From contig JBBQNZ010000124.1 in assembly GCA_038330415.1 (NCBI GenBank), positions 1 through 12,825 of the forward strand: a stretch of DNA of 12,825 bases. Reading direction: 5' to 3'. Origin of the DNA: Fodinibacter sp038330415 (GTDB lineage Bacteria; Actinomycetota; Actinomycetes; Actinomycetales; Dermatophilaceae). The notes under the pieces are model-generated. The model was not told the origin of the DNA and did not search any database. It worked only from the letters and a program-made list of their open reading frames with translations. Position numbers and translations under genes: made by a program. Positions 1-7,133 of this stretch are shown one piece after another (position 1 is the stretch's first letter; each line of letters starts with the position of its first letter).

Positions 1-225
1 CCGGTGCACCTCGCCGAGGTCGACATCCCGAAGTGCAACGACTGCGGCACCTGCTACCAGGAGCTGCCGCAGCTGTTCGAGCCGCACTCGATGGTCATCG
101 ACGGCGCGGTGCAGAAAGTCGCGCGGATGATCCCCGGTGCGCTCGAGACGGTCGAGCTGACGCCCGAGCTGCTCAAGCGGATCGACCGGGTCAAGAAGAC
201 CTGCGACGCGGAGATCATCCTGTGA
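1..225 (+). CDS. 3' end of a ferredoxin-domain protein, probably a 2-oxoacid (pyruvate):acceptor oxidoreductase (partial)
   Basis: The frame is open from the first base and ends at TGA 223-225, so the gene probably begins upstream of the window. A GTG at 4-6 could also start a 73-residue stand-alone ferredoxin, and the sequence before the window would decide. Three cysteines lie in a C-x2-C-x2-C array (codons at 34, 43 and 52), with a fourth near the C-terminus (codon 202). This is the ligand pattern of a single [4Fe-4S] cluster, except that the Pro usually following the last Cys is Asp here and the gap before it is long (49 residues). In pyruvate:ferredoxin oxidoreductase-type enzymes such a domain passes electrons from thiamine-diphosphate-bound 2-oxoacid oxidation to the acceptor. 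The next gene starts inside this stop codon and encodes a flavin/Fe-S oxidoreductase, a sensible electron partner. Iron-sulfur binding is well supported; the parent enzyme is an inference. Confidence 0.6.
   Translation, partial: PVHLAEVDIPKCNDCGTCYQELPQLFEPHSMVIDGAVQKVARMIPGALETVELTPELLKRIDRVKKTCDAEIIL
210..213 (+). promoter_or_regulatory. Ribosome binding site deciding the GTG 222 start
   Basis: GGAG sits eight bases before GTG 222, inside the end of the upstream gene. The frame is open back to base 33, but that stretch encodes Arg/Ala-rich residues antagonistic to the real Cys-rich protein in the neighbouring frame. The GTGA-overlap start is therefore preferred. Confidence 0.5.
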
Positions 226-2960
226 GCACCGACAGCCTGGTCGACGAGCAGGTCGAGCTGCTGCGGCGGCGCCTCGAGGCCGACCCGCAGGCCTTCCGCG
301 AGACGTTCATCGAGGCCGGCATGAACGCGGTCACCTGGGAGTTCTCGCAGCCGGAGCTCGGCGAGGACTTCACCCGGGCGCTGTGGGAGGTGCTGCGGCG
401 CGGTGACGACGCCAGCAGGGTGATCATGCGCTTCCTGTGGGGCGTTCCGCTCAGCCGCAAGCGCAAGTTCATCCGCGCCATCGACGCCCACCTCTCCGAC
501 CGCTACCCGATGTTCGCCGGGCTGTCCGACGGCTGGCCCGCCGGCAACTCGATCCCGCCGCACATCCGCGAACCTGAGCAGCGCGGGAAGGACTTCGGCC
601 TGGTCAACGAGGGCTACCTCGGCTACCTCAACGTCGGGTACGACCGTGGCGAGGTCGACCTGCTCGTGTGGCTCGAGGCGTTGCGCGACAAGCAGTGCGA
701 GGAGAAGCACTGCGAGGTGGGCATCATGATCGCGGGGCGTGCCGAGCCCAAGGGCGGCTGCCCGGTCAAGATCCACATCCCGCAGGTGCTCGAGCTCGTC
801 GGCACGGGCAAGTTCCACGAGGCGCTGGAGCTGATCGAGTCGTGCAACCCGCTCCCGGACGTCACCGGCCGGGTCTGCCCGCAGGAGCTGCAGTGCCAGG
901 GCGTGTGCATCTTCACGAAGACGCCGATCGCGTTCGGCCAGCTCGAGTGGTTCCTCCCCGAGCGGGAGAAGCTGGTCGACCCCGGCAGTGTCGCGCGCCG
1001 TTTCGCTGCGACCGTCGACCCGTGGCAGGGAGCCGCGAAGCCGCCGGTAGCGATCATCGGCTCTGGCCCCTCCGGTCTGATCAACGCGTACCTCCTTGCC
1101 GCGGAAGGCTTCCCGGTCACTGTGTTCGAGGCCTTTCATGCGCTCGGCGGCGTGCTGCGCTACGGCATCCCGGAGTTCCGCCTGCCCAACGACCTCATCG
1201 ACGACGTCGTGGGCAAGATCAAGCTGCTCGGGGGCCGCTTCGTCCAGAACTTCGTCGTGGGCAAGACCGCGACGATCGAGGAACTGCGGGAGGCCGGATT
1301 CTGGCGCGTCTTCGTCGGAACGGGTGCCGGCCTCCCGCGGTTCATGGACGTACCCGGGGAGCACCACCTCAACGTCATGTCCGCCAACGAGTTCCTCACC
1401 CGGGTCAACCTCATGCAGGGCCTGCGCGACGACTACGAAACCCCCCTGCCGGAGACCGCCGGCAAGGAGGTGCTCGTCATCGGTGGTGGCAACACCGCGA
1501 TGGATGCCGCGCGCACCGCGCACCGCCTCGGCGGCCGCGTGACCATCGTCTACCGGCGCACCCGCAGCGAGATGCCGGCCCGGGTCGAGGAGCTCGAGCA
1601 CGCGCTCGAGGAGGGCATCACGTTGCTCGCGCTGCGCTCACCGACCGAGTTCATCGGTGACGACGCCACCGGGTTCGTCACCGCGACGACCCTCGACGTC
1701 ATGGAGCTCGGCGAGCCCGACGCCTCCGGCCGGCGCCGCCCCGTGCCGACCGGCCGCACCGAGACGATGAAGGCCGACCTGGTGATCATGGCGCTGGGCA
1801 ACGCCTCGAACCCGATCATCAAGGACTCCGAGCCGCAGCTGCACACGACGACGTGGGGCACCATCGACCTCGACCACGCGGGGTCGCAGGAGACCTCCCT
1901 GCACGGCGTCTACTCCGGCGGTGACGCCGCCCGAGGCGGGTCGACCGCCATCAACGCGGCCGGTGACGGCCAGGCCGCGGCGCGCGAGATCATCGGTCAC
2001 GTCGACGTGCCCGCCGACCAGGTCGCCGCGATGGTCAGGAGCGCCAAGGCGTTCACCGACCGCGCCTCCACCGAGCAGACGATCCTCGCCACGGCGCACC
2101 TCGCCGACGGCATCGAGGAGATCACCGTCCACTCGCCGGTCATCGCCGCCGCGGCCCGAGCCGGCCAGTTCGTGCGCGTCCTGCCCTGGCCCGACGGCGA
2201 GCTCATCCCGCTCACCATCGCCGACTGGGACGTGGAGGCAGGCACCATCTGCCTGGTGGTGCAGGGCGTCGGGACGAGCAGCATCGAGATCAACCGGATG
2301 CAGGTCGGCGACGCCTTCGCGGGCATCGCCGGGCCACTCGGACGCCCCAGCGAGATCCGTGCCTACCCGGTCGACCAGGCGGTCGTCTTCACCGCAGGCG
2401 GCCTCGGCCTGCCCCCCGTGTACCCGATCCTGCGCGAGCACCTGCGGGCCGCCAACCACGTCACGCTCATCGCCGGGTTCCGCAGCGCCGACCTGCTCTT
2501 CTGGACCGGGGACGACGAGCGGGTCGCCGCCCTGCAGCGCGAGTTCGGTGACCTGCTCGAGGTCGTCTACACGACCAATGACGGGACGTTCGGGATCGAG
2601 GGCTTCGTCACCGCCCCGCTCGAGGGGATGCTCGAGGCGGCCGTCGCGGGGACCGGGCGCGGCATCGCCGAGGTCGTCGCGATCGGCCCGCCGCTGATGA
2701 TGCGGGCCGTCTCGGACCTGACCCGCCGGTTCGGCGTGCCCACGGTCGCCAGCCTGAACTCGATCATGGTCGACGCCACCGGCATGTGCGGCGCCTGCAT
2801 GGTGCCGGTGACGATGGACGGCAAGAGCATCCGCAAGCACGCCTGCATCGACGGCCCTGAGATCGACGCGCACATCATCGAGTGGGACAAGTTCCTCCCG
2901 CGCTTCGGTCAGTTCCGTTCGCAGGAGGCCAGTAGCCGCGTCCGCCACGGCCTCGACTGA
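222..2960 (+). CDS. NfnB-NfnA-type fusion: NADPH-dependent glutamate synthase beta-like / FNR-like FAD and 2Fe-2S oxidoreductase
   Basis: This 912-residue protein starts at GTG 222, which overlaps the preceding stop as GTGA. A GGAG lies at 210-213, eight bases upstream. Residues 1 to about 150 match no domain I recognise. Residues about 155-255 form an Fe-S domain like the N-terminus of the glutamate synthase small subunit, with Cys 159, 164, 180, 208, 219, 225 and 229. An FAD-binding fold follows, with GSGPSG at 280-285, then an NAD(P)-binding fold with GGGNTA at 421-426 and a GGDAARGG FAD motif. From about residue 610 comes a ferredoxin reductase/PyrK-like half with the NfnA signature IPLTIAD (662-668). 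It ends in a 2Fe-2S site with Asp 851 and Cys 856, 859 and 875. NfnAB enzymes exchange electrons between NADH, NADPH and ferredoxin, and some bifurcate them. Here the tight coupling suggests electron transfer to or from the upstream 2-oxoacid oxidoreductase. Bifurcation itself cannot be read from sequence. Confidence 0.88.
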   Translation: MSTDSLVDEQVELLRRRLEADPQAFRETFIEAGMNAVTWEFSQPELGEDFTRALWEVLRRGDDASRVIMRFLWGVPLSRKRKFIRAIDAHLSDRYPMFAGLSDGWPAGNSIPPHIREPEQRGKDFGLVNEGYLGYLNVGYDRGEVDLLVWLEALRDKQCEEKHCEVGIMIAGRAEPKGGCPVKIHIPQVLELVGTGKFHEALELIESCNPLPDVTGRVCPQELQCQGVCIFTKTPIAFGQLEWFLPEREKLVDPGSVARRFAATVDPWQGAAKPPVAIIGSGPSGLINAYLLAAEGFPVTVFEAFHALGGVLRYGIPEFRLPNDLIDDVVGKIKLLGGRFVQNFVVGKTATIEELREAGFWRVFVGTGAGLPRFMDVPGEHHLNVMSANEFLTRVNLMQGLRDDYETPLPETAGKEVLVIGGGNTAMDAARTAHRLGGRVTIVYRRTRSEMPARVEELEHALEEGITLLALRSPTEFIGDDATGFVTATTLDVMELGEPDASGRRRPVPTGRTETMKADLVIMALGNASNPIIKDSEPQLHTTTWGTIDLDHAGSQETSLHGVYSGGDAARGGSTAINAAGDGQAAAREIIGHVDVPADQVAAMVRSAKAFTDRASTEQTILATAHLADGIEEITVHSPVIAAAARAGQFVRVLPWPDGELIPLTIADWDVEAGTICLVVQGVGTSSIEINRMQVGDAFAGIAGPLGRPSEIRAYPVDQAVVFTAGGLGLPPVYPILREHLRAANHVTLIAGFRSADLLFWTGDDERVAALQREFGDLLEVVYTTNDGTFGIEGFVTAPLEGMLEAAVAGTGRGIAEVVAIGPPLMMRAVSDLTRRFGVPTVASLNSIMVDATGMCGACMVPVTMDGKSIRKHACIDGPEIDAHIIEWDKFLPRFGQFRSQEASSRVRHGLD

Positions 2961-2970
2961 GCCGTCATCT

Positions 2971-2990
2971 CGCGGGACCGGCCTGCCGCG
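2971..2990. terminator. Weak inverted repeat between convergent genes, possible terminator
   Basis: CGCGG (2971-2975) and CCGCG (2986-2990) can form a five-base-pair stem around a ten-base loop. The repeat lies in the 34-base gap between two convergent genes (stops at 2960 and 2995), where a bidirectional terminator would be expected. No T-run follows on either strand and the stem is short, so in such GC-rich DNA it could be chance. Confidence 0.22.
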
Positions 2991-2994
2991 CTGT

Positions 2995-4482
2995 TCAGAA
3001 GGGCGGTTCGTCGGGGAAGGCTGGCCGGGAACGGCGGTGGGCCTCTCGGAACTGGGCGGCACTGGTGCAGCGGCGGTGGACGGGAACGTCGAGGTCGACA
3101 TCGAAGTCGATGTGGCCGGCAGTGTGGGTGAGGTGGGGTCCGGCGGAGTGGTGCTCGAGGCGAAGCGTCAGGTGGGACTCGAGTGCACTCCACGTGGGGG
3201 GCTGGGCACCAACAGTGCCCGCTACGGGAGCGGGAGTGAGCGCCTCGGCACCGGAGCGGAGCCCTTCGACGGTCGAGTCGGCCCCGAGCACCAGGGTGTG
3301 CAGGGCATCCAGTGGCGTAGTGGTGCGGACTTGACCGGTGGGGTCGGTCCAGGTGGCAGTGCCGTCGGGTGCCAGGCGCACCAGCCAGCCGGGTCGCTGC
3401 TTGATGCGGTGGTGTCGCCGGCACAGCGTGAGCAGGTTGCGGGCCGCAGTGCGCCCGATCGGCCAGGGCCGCACGTGGTCGAGGTCGCAGAACCGGGCCG
3501 CGACGCTGCAGCCGGGGAAGCGACACCGGCCGTCGCGGGCCTGCACGAGAGCGATGAGCTCGGCGCCGGGGCGGTAGCCCGCGGTCGCGAGGTGGTCGTG
3601 GAGGTCGAGGCGGGCACCGGTGAGCGGGTCGCACGGCACGAACGTGGACGGCGGTTTCGCCCGCCCGCGCCTGGACCGTGGTGGCGGCTTCGGGAGGTGG
3701 TCGAGCAGCCAGGCGCGGCGCACGAGCAGCGGCTCCGATGGCCGCGCACCTTGTACCTCGACCAAGTCGTCGTCGGATTTCTTCGGCTTCGCGGTGGAAG
3801 GGTCGAACACGGACCCCGCGACGTCGACGGGGATGACCGCGTGGTCGCTGTCATGGCGCTCTGCCTCGGTGACGCGGTTACCTCGGAGCTCGGACTCGAC
3901 GTCAGCCGGTCGCGCAACGGTCTCGACGCTGCGCTGGTCGGCCGCCAACCCGGCCGGGCCGTCCGCCGACACAGCAGCACCCGGCCGTGGCGTCGCCTGC
4001 GGCGGGGTGGCGTCGGCGGGCACCGTGAGCAGCACCTGCACGTCGACGTTCGCGTTGCCGGTGACCAGGTCGGTCAGCGCCTTCCCGCGGGCCTGCTCGA
4101 TGTTTGTGCAGGCGCCGGCTGCGACGAGGTCATGGGCAAGGCGGTCGATCGCGGCCCAGGCAACAGCGGCCTCCTCGCTCGGGAACGTGCCGTGCCACTC
4201 GTCGACCCCGGGCTCGCCGACCCACCGGCGCAGACCGGTCCCCGCGCGTGCACGCTCGGCGCGCTCGCGGACCAGGTCGGGGGAGATGCGCGACAACAGT
4301 ACCCGGGCGCGCTGCCGGAGCCTGGCGGCGTCGTCGCCCAGATGAGGGTGCAGAGCGGCAATGACGGCGTCGGCAACGTCTGCCGGCGCGATCTCGAGCT
4401 CGAACGCGACGACCCCGGCCCGATATCCATCGAGCCGACCTTGCGCCATCGCCTCGTGCAAGCCGCCCAGGCCACTGGTCAC
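2995..4482 (-). CDS. DUF222/HNH endonuclease, C-terminal part of a split gene
   Basis: These 495 residues carry the end of a DUF222 domain (about 1-150) and a C-terminal HNH nuclease domain. The nuclease shows Cys 320 and Cys 325 (CRFPGC), Asp335-His336, Asn 349 and CRRHH at 354-358, the expected zinc ligands and beta-beta-alpha-metal catalytic residues. Residues about 155-250 are Pro/Ala/Asp-rich and look like a disordered linker. The nominal start is GTG 4482, which overlaps the stop of the N-terminal piece by four bases (4479-4482). Family members normally carry both parts in one chain of about 450-650 residues, and the two pieces together would give about 640. The simplest reading is a one-base deletion: restoring one G to make CCGGTGACC would fuse the frames through Pro-Val-Thr. 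Translational coupling at GTGA could still make both halves. DUF222/HNH genes occur in many copies in actinobacteria, and their biological role is poorly known. Confidence 0.8.
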   Translation of the reverse strand: MTSGLGGLHEAMAQGRLDGYRAGVVAFELEIAPADVADAVIAALHPHLGDDAARLRQRARVLLSRISPDLVRERAERARAGTGLRRWVGEPGVDEWHGTFPSEEAAVAWAAIDRLAHDLVAAGACTNIEQARGKALTDLVTGNANVDVQVLLTVPADATPPQATPRPGAAVSADGPAGLAADQRSVETVARPADVESELRGNRVTEAERHDSDHAVIPVDVAGSVFDPSTAKPKKSDDDLVEVQGARPSEPLLVRRAWLLDHLPKPPPRSRRGRAKPPSTFVPCDPLTGARLDLHDHLATAGYRPGAELIALVQARDGRCRFPGCSVAARFCDLDHVRPWPIGRTAARNLLTLCRRHHRIKQRPGWLVRLAPDGTATWTDPTGQVRTTTPLDALHTLVLGADSTVEGLRSGAEALTPAPVAGTVGAQPPTWSALESHLTLRLEHHSAGPHLTHTAGHIDFDVDLDVPVHRRCTSAAQFREAHRRSRPAFPDEPPF

Positions 4483-4913
4483 GGCAGATCGCGGTGCTCC
4501 GCCGGCACCGGCACCCGGTCGGCGGCCAGGCGTACGGCCAGCTCGACTCGCCGCTGCGCCTGTGGGTGCGACGCGCCGATCAGCGGAGCGACGACGTCGG
4601 CGGCGTCGAGGGTGACGCGGCCGGTTCGGTGCACGGTCTCACCGAGCGTCCCGTCCTCGCACGAGAGGGTCTCGCGTCGGGCAGCCTCGGCAATTGCGTT
4701 GTCCTGCAAAGCGGTGAGGATGTTGATGAGTGACTGGCAGTGTGCGACGTGGGCCAGCCATCCGTCGCGGTCCTCGGGCACGCGCGCGGTGAGTGCAGCG
4801 ACGACGAGGTTCGCGCCGTCCACCACTGCCTGATCGATAGGACCAGCTGCGGGGCGGAGAGTGGCAGCGACCGCAGCGGATGAGGACTCGGTGCGGCGTG
4901 ATGGTGCTGGCAT
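4479..4913 (-). CDS. DUF222 protein, N-terminal part of the split HNH endonuclease gene
   Basis: This 144-residue piece starts at ATG 4913, with an AAAGGGGG purine run four to five bases upstream and a plausible promoter 25-50 bases upstream. It has the all-helical character of the DUF222 N-terminus: a helix around 'HVAHCQSLINILTAL' at about residues 54-68, then 'DAADVVAPLIGASH' and a run ending near 'VELAVRLAADR'. It stops at TGA 4479-4481 in the middle of the domain. The next frame continues the same domain without a gap, so this is not a complete protein. It has no nuclease residues. It is either the 5' part of a frameshifted pseudogene, the result of a sequencing error, or the first cistron of a naturally split pair. 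The first two are more likely, because an isolated half of DUF222 is not a known functional unit. Confidence 0.7.
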   Translation of the reverse strand: MPAPSRRTESSSAAVAATLRPAAGPIDQAVVDGANLVVAALTARVPEDRDGWLAHVAHCQSLINILTALQDNAIAEAARRETLSCEDGTLGETVHRTGRVTLDAADVVAPLIGASHPQAQRRVELAVRLAADRVPVPAEHRDLP

Positions 4914-4917
4914 GTGT

Positions 4918-4925
4918 CCCCCTTT
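4918..4925 (-). promoter_or_regulatory. Ribosome binding site of the DUF222/HNH gene
   Basis: AAAGGGGG on the - strand lies four to five bases before ATG 4913. It supports this start over the upstream in-frame codons, which would add an unrelated Cys/Arg-rich stretch extending up to base 5192. Confidence 0.5.
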
Positions 4926-4936
4926 CCCCTGAGACG

Positions 4937-4965
4937 ATTCTACCGATCTCCGATGAGTAGCACAA
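4937..4965 (-). promoter_or_regulatory. Putative sigma-70-type promoter of the DUF222/HNH gene
   Basis: On the - strand there is a -10 element TAGAAT (4937-4942, five of six consensus bases). It is separated by 17 bases (4943-4959) from TTGTGC (4960-4965), a weak -35 (three of six). Transcription would start near 4930, leaving a short leader of about 17 bases before ATG 4913. The surrounding 80 bases are markedly AT-richer than the rest of the window, as expected of a promoter. A second AT-rich element, TGCTATAAC (4987-4995), could act as an extended -10 further upstream. Neither has been tested. Confidence 0.45.
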
Positions 4966-5239
4966 GCGTTCGAATCAATGAATTCGGTTATAGCAGAATC
5001 GTTTTGCCAGCAGTCGCGGAATCGCAAGTACGCGACGCGACGCAGAACCCCGTCTGCTTGACGCAGCGTCTGAGCCCACCTGACGTCCATGGGCGGTACG
5101 GCATCCGGGCTGCATGAGACGCGACCGGAGCACGGGGTGAACCCTGTCCTTGCGCGACCTCGAGGAGACGCCCACCAGCAGCACCGCCACATCCTCCAGC
5201 ATGCTCACGACGCCGCCCGCGCCGGGAGCGGCACGGAAG

Positions 5240-5264
5240 CCGCGGAGGTGACCGCCCGCCGCGG
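5240..5264 (-). terminator. Inverted repeat downstream of the Vps62-like gene, possible terminator
   Basis: CCGCGG occurs at 5240-5245 and again at 5259-5264. It is self-complementary, so the two copies can pair as a six-base-pair GC stem with a 13-base loop. It starts four bases beyond the TGA (5268-5270) of the - strand gene, the right place for a terminator, but no T-tract follows. Confidence 0.28.
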
Positions 5265-5267
5265 TGT

Positions 5268-7067
5268 TCAGCGCCGGACGAGGTCTCGCACCGCTGTGTA
5301 GAGCAGGACCACGGCAGTGGCGCCCACGACGACGGCCAGTCCCAGCCGCCAGTTGCCGCCGAGCCAGAGGAGCACGAACCACACGGCGACCGCCGCGGCG
5401 GCGAGCGCGACCACCGTTAGGAGGAACCTCAGCAGCTGCTTGCGGGCAAAGGCCTCCACGGCGAGGACGCCGATGACCGCGGCCAGGACGAAGAGCAGCA
5501 GCGGTGACAGGGGGACGAAGAGCATCGCGACCAGCACCGCGAGCATGAGGGGGACGCTGAGCGCGGACCAGACGTGGAGGAAGCGTTCGCGGACGTCTCC
5601 GCCGGGGACGTAGGGCTGGTGCGGGTGCCGGAGGTGGCCTTGGACGGGTTCGGGGACCTCCGGGGCGGCAAGCGCGGCACCGTGCACCTCTCGCTCGTTC
5701 AGCAGGTCGGCGCGGCGGCGAACGAGGGCACTCACCTCGGCCTCCTCGGCGTCGAGCTCGCGCCCGCGCGCCCGGGCCAGGGAGTCTGAGCCGGCCCGTT
5801 CCAAGGTCACGGCCACCAGCCGCCGCCGTCGCAGCGCCTCGCGGCGCCCCTCGACGTCGGCGTCCAGGGCGGCCAGCTCCTCGTCGATGTGAGCCACCCG
5901 TTCCACGAGCAGCTCGTCGCGCTCTGCCTCGGTCGGCGCGACCTTGTGCAGGCCCGCCCACCCGAGGGGGTCGGCCCAGGACGGGCGGACCGAACCGTCG
6001 CGCTCGTAGCGCGGCCCGGCGGGTGCCCGTTCACCACCGAGCCGGTCACGGGTGTCCAGCCCCCAGAGGCCACGGAAGTCCCGGGCCCAGGGCGTGGTGT
6101 CGTCGAGGACCTCGGGCGCCCAGCCCAGCGGCTGGTCGGGGCCGACGGACCTGCCGTCCCCCCGTGCGTAGTCGATGAAGGGGATGCCGACACCAGGCCG
6201 GTCGTTGCGCAGCCAAGGGAACAGCGTCGCCCCGGACTGCTCGAAGAATCGGACGAAGGCGCCTGCCCGCCCGGCCGGCTGGATCTGCACGAGGTAGTCG
6301 CCGGGGAGGAACGCTCCGGAGTGGGACCCGGCGCCGGCGTGGATGACGGGGTGGTTGCCGACCCGCTGCACCTCCGGGTCGTCCCACCGTCGACGAAGGT
6401 CGTCCCCCGTGTAGTCGTGCGAGGAGAAGGCCACCCACTGGGCGGTGGGCGGCCCGTCGTCGACGTCGACCAGGTAGACCGTCGCCATCTCCCAGTCGGA
6501 CTCGTGCTCGTTGATGCCGGCAAACGCAGACCGCCAGTCGTTCATCGCGTAGAAGTACCAGTACTGGAGGCACAGGTACCCGCCGTCGCGCACGACCCGG
6601 CCGTAGTACGTGCAGACCGGGGGGTCACCCACGGCCTCCCGGTACTGCAGCTGCGCGGTCGCCCCGGTGGCGCCCGGGACCCGCCCGCGCAGGATGAGCG
6701 AGCCACGCAGGCCGGCATCCACGAAGCGGGCCAGGAGGCCGACGCTGCCGAGCCGGCCGCGCCCCGCCGGTCGCTCGCGCAACCGTGCCCCCCGCCGGGT
6801 CAGGGTCGCGACGTCGAGCGGCTTCTCGACGTAGCGCAGGTGCAGCCGGTCGCGCGGGCGCTCCCGCGCCTCATGGCACAGCCGCTCGGCGTCCAGCTGG
6901 CCCGCGGGCACGAGCAGGCGAGCGCGGTCGGTCTCCTCGTCGTCGAGCCAGAGGCTGCACCCGCCGATGTAGGGCTCGACCGCCATCGGCAGGAAGTGCT
7001 CGCCGCGGGTGAACCGCACGACGGGCTCGTACTCCCGCAGGAGCGCCAGGTCGTCAGCAGGGGACAT
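5268..7067 (-). CDS. Vps62-related (DUF946-like) protein with coiled coil and C-terminal membrane domain
   Basis: This 599-residue protein starts at ATG 7067, with GAAGGA seven bases upstream. Residues about 10-345 resemble the Vps62/DUF946 family of fungi, plants and some bacteria. The marks are YWYFYAMNDW (169-178) and HESDWE (188-193), with GNHPVIHAGAGSHSG (238-252) later. Residues about 377-465 are rich in Glu, Arg, Ala and Leu with heptad-like spacing, which suggests a coiled coil. Four hydrophobic segments follow at about 502-520, 522-540, 546-568 and 574-591, with a basic end (DLVRR). There is no N-terminal signal peptide, so the large head is probably cytoplasmic and tethered to the membrane by its C-terminus. 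The biochemical function of this family in bacteria is unknown; the fungal name comes from a vacuolar sorting phenotype. It lies 66 bases after the amidase-like gene on the same strand, so it may be the last gene of that transcript or have its own promoter. No function is assigned. Confidence 0.78.
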   Translation of the reverse strand: MSPADDLALLREYEPVVRFTRGEHFLPMAVEPYIGGCSLWLDDEETDRARLLVPAGQLDAERLCHEARERPRDRLHLRYVEKPLDVATLTRRGARLRERPAGRGRLGSVGLLARFVDAGLRGSLILRGRVPGATGATAQLQYREAVGDPPVCTYYGRVVRDGGYLCLQYWYFYAMNDWRSAFAGINEHESDWEMATVYLVDVDDGPPTAQWVAFSSHDYTGDDLRRRWDDPEVQRVGNHPVIHAGAGSHSGAFLPGDYLVQIQPAGRAGAFVRFFEQSGATLFPWLRNDRPGVGIPFIDYARGDGRSVGPDQPLGWAPEVLDDTTPWARDFRGLWGLDTRDRLGGERAPAGPRYERDGSVRPSWADPLGWAGLHKVAPTEAERDELLVERVAHIDEELAALDADVEGRREALRRRRLVAVTLERAGSDSLARARGRELDAEEAEVSALVRRRADLLNEREVHGAALAAPEVPEPVQGHLRHPHQPYVPGGDVRERFLHVWSALSVPLMLAVLVAMLFVPLSPLLLFVLAAVIGVLAVEAFARKQLLRFLLTVVALAAAAVAVWFVLLWLGGNWRLGLAVVVGATAVVLLYTAVRDLVRR

Positions 7068-7074
7068 GGTGGCA

Positions 7075-7080
7075 TCCTTC
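7075..7080 (-). promoter_or_regulatory. Ribosome binding site of the Vps62-like gene
   Basis: GAAGGA on the - strand is placed seven bases before ATG 7067. It fixes the start codon, and the conserved head domain begins within the first 15 residues. Confidence 0.55.
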
Positions 7081-7133
7081 CCGATGGGCCACCTCGGCGC
7101 AGCGACATCCGGTCAAGCGCCGCTGGCTGCCCG

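Larger units (their letters stand above)
4914..5267. other. Gene-free stretch between the Vps62-like and DUF222/HNH genes
   Basis: These 354 bases hold no gene I can support. The left part (about 4930-5010) is AT-rich and contains the promoter of the DUF222/HNH gene. The right part (about 5100-5267) is GC-rich and contains an inverted repeat just after the stop of the Vps62-like gene. Short open frames here (+ strand 4914-5117 and 5089-5301; - strand 5202-4975) lack ribosome binding sites and recognisable protein character. Confidence 0.6.

Noticed and set aside
1638..3101. Open - strand frame (487 codons) opposite the NfnB-NfnA gene
   Set aside because: It is Asp/Gly/Arg-rich antisense to strongly conserved flavoprotein motifs and extends into the convergent HNH gene.
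3037..4833. Open + strand frame (598 codons) across the DUF222/HNH gene
   Set aside because: It mirrors the HNH gene and crosses both of its pieces, with no recognisable domain or ribosome binding site.
4914..5117. 67-codon + strand frame in the gene-free stretch
   Set aside because: It begins at a GTG that overlaps the start region of the opposite gene, has no ribosome binding site and no protein-like pattern.
4975..5202. 75-codon - strand frame beginning MLEDVAVLLVGVSS
   Set aside because: There is no Shine-Dalgarno before ATG 5202, no recognisable family, and the frame runs through the AT-rich promoter region.
7095..7122. CGGCGC / GCGCCG inverted repeat between the amidase-like and Vps62-like genes
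   Set aside because: Six-base arms around a 16-base loop without a T-run are weak evidence in DNA of this composition. It is not enough to call a terminator separating the two genes.
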